A stretch of 64,000 nucleotides of DNA from Brassica napus (lineage: Eukaryota; Streptophyta; Magnoliopsida; Brassicales; Brassicaceae), in the NCBI RefSeq assembly GCF_020379485.1, contig NC_063448.1, positions 45,021,218-45,085,217 on the forward strand. The letters run 5' to 3'. Each line of letters begins with the position of its first letter. Within the stretch, counting starts at the first letter, position 1. This document shows positions 24,325 through 34,616 of the stretch, one piece after another. Below the pieces are notes generated by a model. It was given only the letters and a program-made list of their open reading frames with translations, did no database searches and was not told the DNA's origin. The translations under genes were made by a program, and so were the position numbers.

Positions 24325-24544
24325 TATACCTATTTTTTGTATAACTAGGTACTGAAAGTATGAAAAATATTTCAGCATACAAAAACAAATACTGTAAAAT
24401 TTCGAGATAAAAATTCATATTAATATGCCTATGATCAATAAACAAAACTTTCAACAAAACAAATAATAAAATTTGTATGTATACAAGAGAAAACAACAAA
24501 ATATACATTTAATCCTATAAATTAAAAGTCATGAATTTGAATAG

Positions 24545-24804
24545 TACTCACTCCGTTTCAGAAAGATGTACATTTTAGGTTTTTCACACTTATTAAAAAA
24601 ATATATCATATTTTAGTTACCAATACATTATTTTCAGTAATCAAATATTCTCCAAAAATTTAACCAATAAAATTTTAATAAACACAATTATGTTTTTAAA
24701 ATTTACAATTTATAATTAATTTATGCATTGAAAATGTAAAACATGTATCTTTTTGGAACAATTCTTTTTTTCTAAACATAGATCTTTTTGGAATAGATGG
24801 AGTA
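24545..24804. mobile_element. Stowaway-like (Tc1/mariner) MITE
   Basis: TACTCACTCCGTTTCAGAAA at the left and TTTTTGGAATAGATGGAGTA at the right are inverted relatives containing the CTCCGT/ACGGAG-type Stowaway end. TA is at both termini. It is about 260 bp, AT-rich and non-coding. Confidence 0.65.
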
Positions 24805-24874
24805 TTGTTTAACATGAAAACTCAAATATTGTAACAACAAAACATATATACACACTCACCAAATATAATACTAC

Positions 24875-25142
24875 GGGGATGATTGGTAAGTGCTGTAGTT
24901 TTATATTTTTTGCTGTAGAATTTAATCTGTAGATTTATTTGCTGTAGCTTTCCTTTCTGTAGATTTCTAAAGCACTAATTTTTTGCTCTGGAAATAAAGC
25001 TCTCTACAGCCATATTTTGGTTTTGCATAGATTTTTTTGCTGTGAGTTTTTTAAGGAAAGCATAGCTCGATTGGTTGACATATATAGCTGTACATTCAAT
25101 TTTGGCTGTCCAGAGCATCTACAGCCCCAACCAATCATCCCC
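24875..25142. mobile_element. MITE with GGGGATGATTGGT ends
   Basis: The left end GGGGATGATTGGTAAGTGCT and right end, read inversely GGGGATGATTGGTTGGGGCT, form clear terminal inverted repeats of about 24 bp around a 268-bp body rich in CTGTAG motifs. The triplet TAC is on both sides. The superfamily (hAT or Harbinger) cannot be settled from the flanks. Confidence 0.7.
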
Positions 25143-25367
25143 TACATTACTATGAACTGAAAACCAAAACTAATCAAACAAATATGTTAACTATGAGTAA
25201 TAAATCAATCAATTTAATATTGTCCAAAAATTCACAAATAAAATCATAAGCTGATCATATGGTTTATTTTCTTAGTTATATTTTAAGTTTTTTGGTATAA
25301 AATAATGTAAATCAAACTTTAAATGTTTTATGAAGTTTTAAATTAAAAAAATTATAAGATACTATCA
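25143..25367. other. AT-rich remnant before GUX1-like exon 4
   Basis: Nothing recognisable. The 5' part of exon 4 (about 30 codons) that should lie here is missing. Confidence 0.5.
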
Positions 25368-26632
25368 GCGGCTCAGAGCATAAGACAGCCTGGCTCAAAT
25401 AGAGACCTCGTGATCCTCGTCGATGAGACCGAAGTGGACTCGAAGCCGCTGGTTGGCAAATCAGGACGATACAGAGGATTCGAAACCCTAAAGCAGAGAA
25501 AGACGCTTACAACGAGTGGAACTACAGCAAGTTCAGACTATGGCAACTCACTGATTACGACAAAGTCATCTTCATAGATGCAGATCTGTTGATCTTGAGA
25601 AACATCGATTTCTTGTTCCGGATGCCTGAGATCTCGGCTACGGGAAACAATGGCACTCTGTTTAACTCGGGAGTTATGGTGATCGAGCCTTGCAACTGCA
25701 CGTTTCAGCTTTTGATGGAACATGTAAACGAGATTGAGTCGTATAACGGTGGAGATCAAGGTTACTTGAACGAGGTGTTCACGTGGTGGCATCGGATTCC
25801 GAAACACATGAATTTCTTGAAGCATTTTTGGGTTGGGGATGAAGATGACGTGAAGCGCAAGAAAACGGAGTTGTTTGGAGCAGAGCCTCCTATTCTTTAT
25901 GTTCTTCATTACCTGGGGATGAAGCCGTGGCTATGTTACCGTGACTATGACTGTAACTTCAACTCCGACATATTCATTGAGTTTGCGACAGATTGAAGGG
26001 TCTGTTGTCTCAATTCAGACACAAGGTCGAGCTCTTCTAGGGCCAGGACATATGGGCCACGAATATAAACTAAGGCCATACGACAACCCCATAAAGGCCT
26101 AGGCTTTTTCAGCCTTATGATCAGCCCACCCCAGCAGCTTCTTTGTCCTATAAATATACCTGAAAGGTGAAGTTGAGGTTAAGGGTTTTGAGGCAAGTTT
26201 AGCAGAGCAGATACAACAAATAGAATTAGAGTGGCGGTGAAGATACTCAAAGTTCTGATCAGGTTGTGTTCCTTGGCTGTGTTAGTGTCATCTGTCATTG
26301 GTGATATCTCTTCTCTGGTTCCTGTTGAAGTAGAAGAGATTAGACGTTAGAATAGGTTTAATTACGATATAAGCTCAACATATTGTAAACTCTTGTTCTT
26401 GACACTAGTGGATATTTGAGAGGGCAGTCTCTCTCAAGACGTACCGAAAAAGGAACTGGGTTACCAAATTGTCTTGTGTCTTTAACTTACAAACAAACAA
26501 ACGTATCAAGGTCACATTGATCAAAGCTAACTTAGGTGATATAAGTTGGAACAGAGGTTGAAACGTATTTCATTACCTCACACAGATATTGCTCACTGAC
26601 GATGGTGGATGGTCCACGACGCAATGCCACGG
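25368..26632 (+). pseudogene. GUX1: GUX1-like exon 4 (GT8 catalytic core), truncated and split
   Basis: The homologous sequence starts abruptly at 25368 (AAQSIRQPG). A loss of about 16 bp near 25430 shifts the frame before SGLEAAGWQIRTI. The catalytic part is otherwise well kept: DKVIFIDADLLILRNIDF with the metal-binding DAD motif, NNGTLFNSGVMVIEP, YNGGDQGYLNEVFTWWHRIP and HYLGMKPWLCYRD. At 25994 a solo LTR interrupts the exon. After it (26583 on) the same exon resumes as D-I-A-H, a TGA (probably a CGA to TGA change), then WWMVHDAMP, ending at 26632 before GTATGTT. Retention of catalytic motifs suggests decay is not very old. Confidence 0.88.
25994..26582. mobile_element. Solo LTR of an LTR retrotransposon
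   Basis: The 589-bp insertion begins TG and ends CA. It is flanked by the 5-bp duplication CAGAT (25989-25993 and 26583-26587), or 6 bp ACAGAT. A TATA-like TATAAATATA lies at about 26151. No internal retrotransposon sequence is present, so this is a solo LTR left by recombination between two LTRs. It sits in coding sequence of GUX1-like exon 4. Confidence 0.85.
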
Positions 26633-27087
26633 GTATGTTCACTACAAAAACGTTTCTATAACAACGAAGATTTACGATTTCCTCGTAAATTTACATGGCG
26701 TTTACAACGAAATTACGACGAGTCCAAAATTCGTCGTAAACTCTATGTAATTTTACGAGGAAACAGTTTCGTCGTAAAGTCAATGTAATTTTACGACGAA
26801 AGTACGTGGAAAAAGAAATTCGTCTTAAACGTTACATCGACATTACAACGAAACATGTTACCATTATATTTAGGTGAAAACGTGTATTCAATGTGCTTTA
26901 ACTTACCTAAATTCGTTGTAAATTTGTTGTTATATATTCGTTGTAAATTCGTTGTTATATTTCACCTACCAAACTCGAAAATTTCTATATATATATGTCA
27001 TTTCCCACAACTCTCTTCCTCACAACACACAAACGAAAACAAAAAAAAATCAGAAAAAAAATTTTCAAAACAAAATCTAAGAAAAAA

Positions 27088-30000
27088 ATGGCCGGTGGCA
27101 GTAGTATTTACGAGTTACATACGGAGTTGGATGTATTTGCACAAAGATTCCGACGGGAGGGTGACGAACGCATTTCTGAGCGAGCTAGAGACATTCATGT
27201 ACCAGGCGGGCTGTACACCGATCACGCAGGAAAGCGGTAAGATGTTCTGCGCCTGTCCAAAATGAAAAAATTCAAAATTTGCACGTAGTGAAACTGTATG
27301 GAAGCATTTAGTAAACAGATGATTTACACCACAATACTACATTTGGTATCAACACTGAGAGGGTTATGGGGGAAATTAAGCTAGTAGTAATAATAATTTT
27401 GAGGATGCTCATCATAATGAAGAACCGAATCATTTGCATAATGAATATAATTATCATCAAGAGAAGCAGATGGTAGATCATGATAGGGTTCAAGATATGA
27501 TTAGCGATGTATTTTTAGAAACAACTACAACAATAGCTGATGGAACTGGAAATGTAGAATAACCTAATTTGGATGCAAAAAGGTTTTATGAAATGCTAGA
27601 TGCTGCAAATCAACCAATCTACACTGGTTGTAGAGAAGGTCTCTCTAAATTGTCTCTAGCAGCTAGGATGATGAATATTAAAACAGATCATAATTTACCT
27701 GAGAATTGCATGGATGCATGGGCGGAGTTGTTTAAAGAGTATTTGCCAGAAGACAACGTGTCTGCTGAATCTTATTAAGAGATTCAGAAATTAGTTTATA
27801 GTCTTGGGTTGCCTTCGGAGATGATTGATGTTTGCATCGACAACTACATGATCTACTGGAAGGAAGATGACAAGTTAGAAGAGTGTCGATTCTGCAAAAA
27901 CCCACGATTTAAACCGCAAGGCCGTGGGAGGAATCGGGTACCGTACCAAAGGATGTGGTACCTACCAATTACAAACAGATTGAAAAGATTATATCAATCT
28001 AAGAGGACTGCTGCGTCGATGAGGTGGCATGCTGAACATGTCTAGAGAGATGGCGAGGTTGCACATCCTTCAGACGCAAGAGCATGGAAACATTTCAACA
28101 AGGTACACCCAGATTTTGCTACAAATATTCGGAATGTCTATCTTGGGTTATGCACCGATGGATTTAGTCCATTTGGAATGTCTTGGAGACAATATTCTTT
28201 GTGACCAGTCATTCTTACGCCGTACAATTTACCGCCGGATATGTGCATGGAACAATAATTTCTATTTTTGACCATATTAATCTCTGGGCCGAAGCATCCA
28301 AAACGGTCTCTTGATATTTTTCTTCAACCGTTGATAGAAGAGCTAAAGCAATTGTGGTTGGAACGGGTGAGGACGTACGATTGTTCTTTGAAAAACAATT
28401 TTATGATGCGAACAGTTTTGCTGTGGACGATAAGTGATTTCCCTGCTTATGGGATGTTGTCTGGCTGGACAACATATGGAAGATTATCTTGTCCATATTG
28501 TCTTGGATCGACGGATGCTTTTCAACTGAAGAATGGTAGGAAGAGTTGTTGTTTTGATTGTCATCGTTGCTTTCTTCCACTTTCCCATCCGTACAGAAGA
28601 AATAAGACACCATACCCATCAGACATATTTCCAGGAACATGTCAGTTTCCTCCATATTTCACCGGCCAGCAGATCGAAGCGGACATTGATTATTACGGAG
28701 CTCAAGAAGCCATTAAAGTTGGAGGAAACTGACATGTTCCTGGAAATATGCCTGATGGGTATGGTGTCTCTCACAATTGGCATAAGAAGAGTATATTTTG
28801 GGAGCTACCCTATTGGAAGGATCTTCTCTTACACCACAATCTGGACGTCATGCATATTGAGGAAAACTTTTTTGAGAACATCATGAATACAATACTGAAT
28901 GTCCCTGGGAAGACAAAAGATAACAAAAAGTCAAGAATGGACTTACCTGATATTTGCTCAAGAAGTGAGTTACATATCAAGAGCAATGGAAACGTTCTTG
29001 TTCCCATCTTCCGGTTGTCATCAGAAGCCAAAACAACTTTGCTTGACTGGGTTGCATCAGAAGTTAAATTTCCTGATGGTTATGTTTCAAATCTGTCAAG
29101 ATATGTTGAACAAGGTCAAAAGTTCTCCGGAATGAAGAGTCATGATTGTCATGTGTTTATGCAACGACTACTTCCATTTGCTTTTGCCGAGCTCCTTCCA
29201 GCAAATGTCCATGAAGCACTTACAGGTAATTATAAATTAATAATATATATACATATGTTATGAAATGTTATTAATTTGATTACTTTTGCAATATACAGTC
29301 ATCGAAGCATTCTTCAGAGATCTTAGCATACGTACGATCATGGAAGAAGTCATCAAACAACTTCATGAGAACATTCCGATCATATTGTGCAACCTGGAGA
29401 AGATATTTCCTCCTTCATTTTTTGACGTCATAGAGCATCTAGTTGTCCACCTACAGTATGAAACATTGCTTCGTGGACCTGTACACAACGGATGAATGTA
29501 TCCGTATGAGCGACAGATGAAACATTTGAAGGGGAAAGCAAGAAATCTTGCAAAGGTGGAAGGTTCAATAGTTGCGGGGAGTTTGACAGCCGAAACATCT
29601 AACTTCACATCATACTACTTTGCTTCAACTGTTCGTACGAGAAAAAGAGTTCCTAGAAGATATGATGATGGTGGAGTACTGACATCATATGCAATTGATG
29701 GTGTTCCTGACATTTTATGCTAAATTGGACGGTTTGGTGGTAAAACGAAAGAAGTATGGTGGTCATGTGAAGAGGATAAACATAGTGCCCACACTTATAT
29801 TCTGCTCAACTGCGAGGATGCAATGACCCGTTACTTTGAAAGGTAAATATTTTTGTGAATGTTAACTATGTGAATGTTAATTATATGAATTGAAGTTAAT
29901 TATATATGACTTCATCTTTTGTTTAATTTGCAGCATGTTTGTATCTCAAGTTGAAGAAGCAATACCAAGAATATCTGCAACTGATGTGGACACACGGAAA

Positions 30001-30797
30001 GATAATCACTTTGTCAAGTGGTTAAAATCACAGGTACGTAATATATCTCATTCATATATTAATTAAGCAAGTTTTTTGATACTTCAATATTAATTAATAA
30101 TATCTGTTTTTTGCAGGTTGATTATGACGATCCATATTATCCCGTATGGTTTCACAATTTGGTTCAATGTCCAGTAGCAAAGGTCACCACATCACCTATG
30201 TATTTCACACGAGGATTTACCTTTCACACATACGAGTACGGGAGACATCGGGCAATGAGTAACTACGGAATATGTGTGAAAGGTGAAACAGACTTTTACG
30301 GGATCTTGCAGGAGATTATTGAAGTAGAATTTCTGGGGTTATTGAAGCTAAAATGCGTGCTCTTCAAATGTGAATGGTTCGATCCTGTTGTGAACCGAGG
30401 GATTCGGTATAACAAATTTGGTGTTGTGGATGTCAATTTTAGGAGAAGATACAACAAATTTGATCATTTCATTTTAGCTTCACAAGCCGACCAAGTTAGC
30501 TTCCTTCCTTATCCTCGCCTTCGAACTTCCGGGATAAACTGGTTAGCTGCTATCAAAATTACACCTCGTGGACGCATTATCGCTGGAGAAGATCCGCCTT
30601 TGCAAGAAGAAGACACTATCACTGAAGTTGAGGTACCTGAACAACAAACTGATGAAATCCTTTTGATCGACCCGGAAAACATTCAATATGAAGATCTTCC
30701 CGAAGATGCGACAGATGAAGCACGTGAAGACGAGTTCGAGGGAAGCGACGATGATGATTGTACTGATATTGATGAGAACGAAAACGATTTAGAGTAA
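27088..30797 (+). pseudogene. TNP2-type CACTA transposase (copy 2), multiply broken
   Basis: From ATG at 27088 the frame is lost within about 12 codons by a 4-bp insertion (GAGTTACATACGGAG against GAGTTACGGAG in copy 1). More stops follow in the N-terminal region, after MFCACPK and in the WYQH...GYGG stretch, and at SAESY. The Transposase_21 core is partly rewritten at 28606-28653 (see findings). A TGA replaces Trp at about 28730. Unlike copy 1, this copy keeps LHHNLDVMHIEENFFEN. The DUF4218 exon (29300-29852) has two stops. The DUF4216 exon (30117-30797) is completely open, ending DENENDLE. Confidence 0.88.
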
Positions 30798-31114
30798 TTT
30801 AATATTGATGAGAACGAAAACGATTTAGAGTGATGTAATATATGTAACAAATGTTGTATTTCTCTATTGTAATGTTTGTTTAAGGAAATATTGATTTTAT
30901 ATCATCTTAATGTATGTGTAACAAATGTTGTTTTATATAATATGTATTTCTTTAGATTTAAAAAATATATATGGAGTTTTAGGGTTTAAGTTGGAGAAAG
31001 AGTAAGAAGAAGTAAATAAGAAGATGATGATGTTAGATGATATGTGACTTTGGGGTTTAGGGATTTTATTCTCGGGGTTTAGGGTTAAGCGTAGTAAAGT
31101 CCTTGTAAAAATAA

Positions 31115-31375
31115 CACGGGGATGGTAACTTCGTCGTAAATGAAAAAAGACGGGCCTGGTAACTTCGTCGTAAATGGTTAAATCGATTCCTCGTAATTTC
31201 GTCGTAAATGAAAAAAAATGGGCCTGGTAACTTCGTCGTAAATGGTTAAATCGATTCCTCGTAATTTCGTCGTAAATGAAAAAAGACGGGCCTAGTAACT
31301 TCGTTGTAAATGAAAAAAGACGGGCCTGGTAACTTCGTCGTAACATTACGTGGAGTTTACGACGAATGCCTTTCT
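31115..31375. repeat. Expanded internal subterminal-type repeats, copy 2
   Basis: Units of about 68 bp combine GGGCCTGGTAACTTCGTCGT, AAATGGTTAAATCGATTCC and TCGTAATTTCGTCGTAAATG and are repeated about two and a half times. The repeat motifs are those of the element's ends. Confidence 0.75.
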
Positions 31376-31620
31376 ATATATATTGAGACGCCGCAGAACG
31401 AGGCAAGCCTCGTTCATTCCTCCCAAACTCCTTTGCTCTCTCCCTCTAAGGTACCCCTCTCTCTCTTTTTTTGTTTTAGTTAGTTAGTTTAGGTGGTTAG
31501 TTAGGTAATTAGTTTAGGTGATTGGTTAGGTGACGGAATAATAGTTTAGGTGATTAGTTAGGTGACAGAATAATATTTTAATTACATCTTAATTGATTAA
31601 ATTTATTTTAATTTTTTTAG

Positions 31621-33306
31621 ATGGCTCCTAGGAGGAAACCAGCAGCACCTACTTATTCTCAGTTGTTTGGGTTTAGGGTTTAGGGTTTAGGGTTTAGAGT
31701 TTAGGGTTTAGGGTTTAGGGTTTAGGGTTTAGGGTCCATCATCTTCTGATGCAGTTGCAGACTTCTCAGAGAGTTTCTTGGAGTCCTCCTCCTCCACCGC
31801 ATATGCCTCCACCTCCTCCTCCACCACCGCAGATGCCTCCACCTCCTCCTCCAGCGGCTGCACCTCAGCCTGCCCCAGCAGGTGCAGTTCATCCAGATTT
31901 GCGTGTGCCTTCATATGCACCATACGCGAGATATACGGTGGAGGATTTGCTTGGCCAGCCTGGACGGGAGGGTTTGGATGTTCTAAACCCCAATAGGCCG
32001 CCATAAACTTTTTGGTAAGTTATTAATTTTTATTACATTAAAATTTCAATTATTTTTATTTTCTAACAATTAATTTTTTTTTGTTTCAGGTTTGGGGCTA
32101 ACAACCGTGTTAGCTGGAGCGTTTCGGAGACGACTAAGGGTTACTACGACGGAGCATATCCGAACTGGAGGATGATACCAGATCACGTTAAGACCACTTG
32201 GTTTAAATGTTTTGCGGTAAGATTTTCAAATTTAATTAAATTTTCACTTTTAAATATTACTTTTTATTTTTAAACATTTATTATTAATTGTAATTTCTTC
32301 AAAAATTTTGTGTTTCAGCAAAAGTGGCATTGGTCTTTGGGAATTACCGAGAGGGTGAAGAGGGAATTTGTTGCAAAGGCAAAGATCCGCCTTTGCAACA
32401 CTGTCTCCGATTGGAAGGACAAGTGGGAGATCTACGGGTATGTGGGAAAGCCCACAGAGCTCACGGCGGATGTGTGGGATGGCCTCATCGCCTATTGGAA
32501 GCTACCCTCTTCGATCAAAAAGGTCAATTTGTGCTCTGCTTCTCGAAGAATGAAGGATAAAGATGGTCATTTGTCCATGGTTCACAGAACCGGACAAAAA
32601 CCTCATGCAGGAATCCGTCTAGAAGCTGCAAGTTTTGTTTTTAATATTTATTTTAAAATTTTCAATTAATTTAAATTTTAATATTTAATTTTTTTTTGTG
32701 TAGTTAGAGAAGACGGGAGTCTTACCATCTCTGTCTGAGCTATTCAAGATGACTCACGCCACATCCGACGGAGTTTTTGTGGATCATGCATCTGAGAAAC
32801 TCTTATGTGCAGTGGCTGCTCGGATTGAAGAACGGGAGACGCAACTAACCCAGCAGTCTCCCGATGGATTACCTGTCACATTGACCACCGAAGAGGTCGA
32901 CAGAATCTTCGAAGAGGTACAACTTAAAATTTTTGTTTACATTAATTTTAATATTGTAACATAATTAACTATATTAATATATGTTTTAATTTTATAGGTG
33001 GCTCCTAAAAAGAAGGGACGGACAGTCGGCATTGGCTCTGTTAACGAAGTTGCAAGGGCAACTTCGTCATACACTTCGAGACGTGATGAAGAAAATTCTC
33101 TGATGAAAGCTCGATTGGATAGCCAGCAGGTTCGTTTAGACTCTCTTGAGGATCTGCTAGACGTGACGGCGGTGGGAAACCCGACTATGCAAAGAATGTT
33201 GAGTGAGAGACGAGCTGCTCTTGGGTTGCTAGTACGGGATCCCGAAGAGTCCGATCCAAACCGTCAACAGCCGAGCAACCCCACCGACTACTTCGAGAAT
33301 ATGTAG
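31621..33306 (+). pseudogene. CACTA second gene, Transposase_24-like (copy 2)
   Basis: Exon 1 starts MAPRRKPAAPTYSQLFG, then runs into nine telomere-type units (31672-31734) that bring a stop. The Pro-rich segment after it is longer than in copy 1 (two PPPPPPP-QMPPPPPP-like blocks), and a TAA replaces the Gly codon near the exon end (PNRPP then stop). Later exons correspond to those of copy 1: about 32090-32216, 32319-32626 (QKWHWSLGITERVKREF), 32704-32916 (THATSDGVFVD...TTEEVDRIFEE) and 32998-33306 (VAPKKKGRTVG...PTDYFENM). Exon 4 has the intact frame that copy 1 lost. Confidence 0.82.
31672..31734 (+). repeat. Interstitial telomeric repeat, (TTTAGGG)9
   Basis: Nine consecutive 7-bp units: eight perfect TTTAGGG and one TTTAGAG (31693-31699). 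They lie inside exon 1 of the CACTA second gene and are absent from copy 1, where about 25 bp of normal coding sequence is present instead. Confidence 0.95.
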
Positions 33307-34081
33307 TTTTTTTATATATTTCAGTTTGTATTATGAATTTAAATATTATTGTATGACTTTTAAATATTTTTTTAAAATATGTTTTTCATTTACATATTTC
33401 GTTTTAAAATTTAAAATATTCTAAATTTCGAATATTAAATATAAATATAAATTTATTATATATAATATAATAAGAATCGATGTAAACTCCTCGTAAACAT
33501 TACATGGAGTTTACATCGAAAATTTACGAGTGATTAACATCGAAAATTTTACGAGGGTTTTACATCGAAACGTTTACGTGGGCTTTACAATGAATTCGTT
33601 TACGTGTGCTTTATATCGAATGCATTACGTGGGTTTTACCACGAAGCGTTACGTGTCTTTTACGACCAAACCTTTCCTTTCGCTTTACGAGGAATTTATT
33701 TCGTCGTAAACGTAACGAGTTCTTTACGACGAAACCTCCGTTACAGCGGACATTTAACAATGAAACGTCTTTCGAGGTTAATTCGTCGTAACACCCCGTT
33801 TACGACGAATTAACCTCGAATACTGCCTTCCTAAAAAATATGTTAGATACATCACACGACCAAATCTTTGTCTTAAACCCTTAATGTACTCATTATACAG
33901 ACGTCATTTTCTAGGCATTAGCTAGACAATTATTATAGCATTTTTCTAACATCAAACAATTATTCTATTATTCAAATTGGAAAACATATTAATCTAAGAA
34001 ATTTTTATTTTAGATATAACATTTTTCTCTTTTTATACCAAAATTGAGGTGAGTTGGTAAAGGTGTGATGATGTTTAGTAG

Positions 34082-34354
34082 GAGCTTCACCAATTTTGTT
34101 ACTTGCGATCCAAGCAAAAGGCTCAGCTGGAATATGATCGCCGGCAAGCTGAGGCTGCGAACTATGCCGACGGCCACTGGAAAATTAGAGTGAAGGACTC
34201 GAGATTCAAGATATGCATCGATAGATTGTGTAATTGGAAAAGCATGTTGCGGCATTGGGGAGAATCAAACTGGACAGACTACGAGTCTTTTGTACCAATA
34301 CCACCGGCCATCACCGCCGTCCAGAAAACCTCGCTTCCCGGCCATAACTTGTGA
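34082..34354 (+). pseudogene. GUX1: GUX1-like exon 5 (C-terminus)
   Basis: An acceptor AG at 34080-34081 opens ELHQFCYLRSKQKAQLEYD. The frame is intact through FKICIDRLCNWKSMLRHWGE and NWTDYESFVP to GHNL and TGA at 34352-34354. It matches the family C-terminus and shows no damage of its own, but is 7.4 kb from exon 4 because of the CACTA insertion. Confidence 0.88.
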
Positions 34355-34616
34355 CGAGATACATATAGACATGTATATATTAATGAATTTTCATTATATT
34401 TATTTTGCCTGTGAAATTAGGTAAACTATAGGATAAGACCGGTGAATTTATTTTTATATATTATCGATAGTTTCTTTTATATATTTGATCATTTTATTTA
34501 TATACATAAAATATTTTTTGTTGTTATTATATAATTTTTTCCGGTGGATCGGATCAATTTTTATTAAAAATAATGGAACAAAACTATAATTAATACATCA
34601 TGGATTGATCGGATTG
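34355..34616. other. GUX1-like downstream region
   Basis: AT-rich; nothing recognised. Confidence 0.4.

Larger units (their letters stand above)
26640..33841 (+). mobile_element. Two-gene CACTA transposon, copy 2, in the last GUX1-like intron
   Basis: It starts CACTACAAAAACGTTTC at 26640, just seven bases into the intron after the exon 4 donor. It is closely related to copy 1 but inverted. The left target triplet is GTT (26637-26639). At the right the element stops at AAAAAATAT, followed by GTT (33842-33844) and intron sequence, so the expected end GTTTTCTTGTAGTG is missing. It carries the same two genes on the plus strand, both heavily damaged. Subterminal repeats lie at 26655-26960 and 33480-33830, with an internal cluster at 31115-31375. 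Confidence 0.92.
14047..34354 (+). pseudogene. GUX1: GUX1-like xylan glucuronosyltransferase, shattered by transposons
   Basis: Five exon pieces in order and on one strand together spell a PGSIP/GUX family GT8 glycosyltransferase. This Golgi type II membrane enzyme adds glucuronic acid to xylan. Pieces: exon 1 14047-14111, exon 2 14208-14438, exon 3 19958-20572, exon 4 25368-25993 plus 26583-26632, exon 5 34082-34354. Exon phases join correctly across the enlarged introns (for example AG at the end of exon 2 plus A at the start of exon 3 gives Arg). The locus is interrupted by a Harbinger element, Helitrons, MITEs, a solo LTR and a CACTA element. Independent coding lesions are a net 5-bp loss in exon 3, loss of the 5' part of exon 4, a further ~16-bp loss, and a TGA after the solo LTR. 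The C-terminus (ends GHNL) and genomic neighbours fit GUX1 better than other GUX paralogues; this is from memory. Confidence 0.9.

Noticed and set aside
25538..25909. Minus-strand 123-codon ORF
   Set aside because: It is antisense to the GT8 core of the GUX1-like exon 4, which has clear family motifs on the plus strand.
31672..31734. True telomere or chromosome end
   Set aside because: The block is 63 bp, internal to a transposon gene, and the same gene continues on both sides.
31749..32006. Pro-rich 85-codon ORF as an independent gene
   Set aside because: It is the interior of the CACTA second gene's exon 1, downstream of the telomere-repeat insertion, with an added Pro-repeat expansion.
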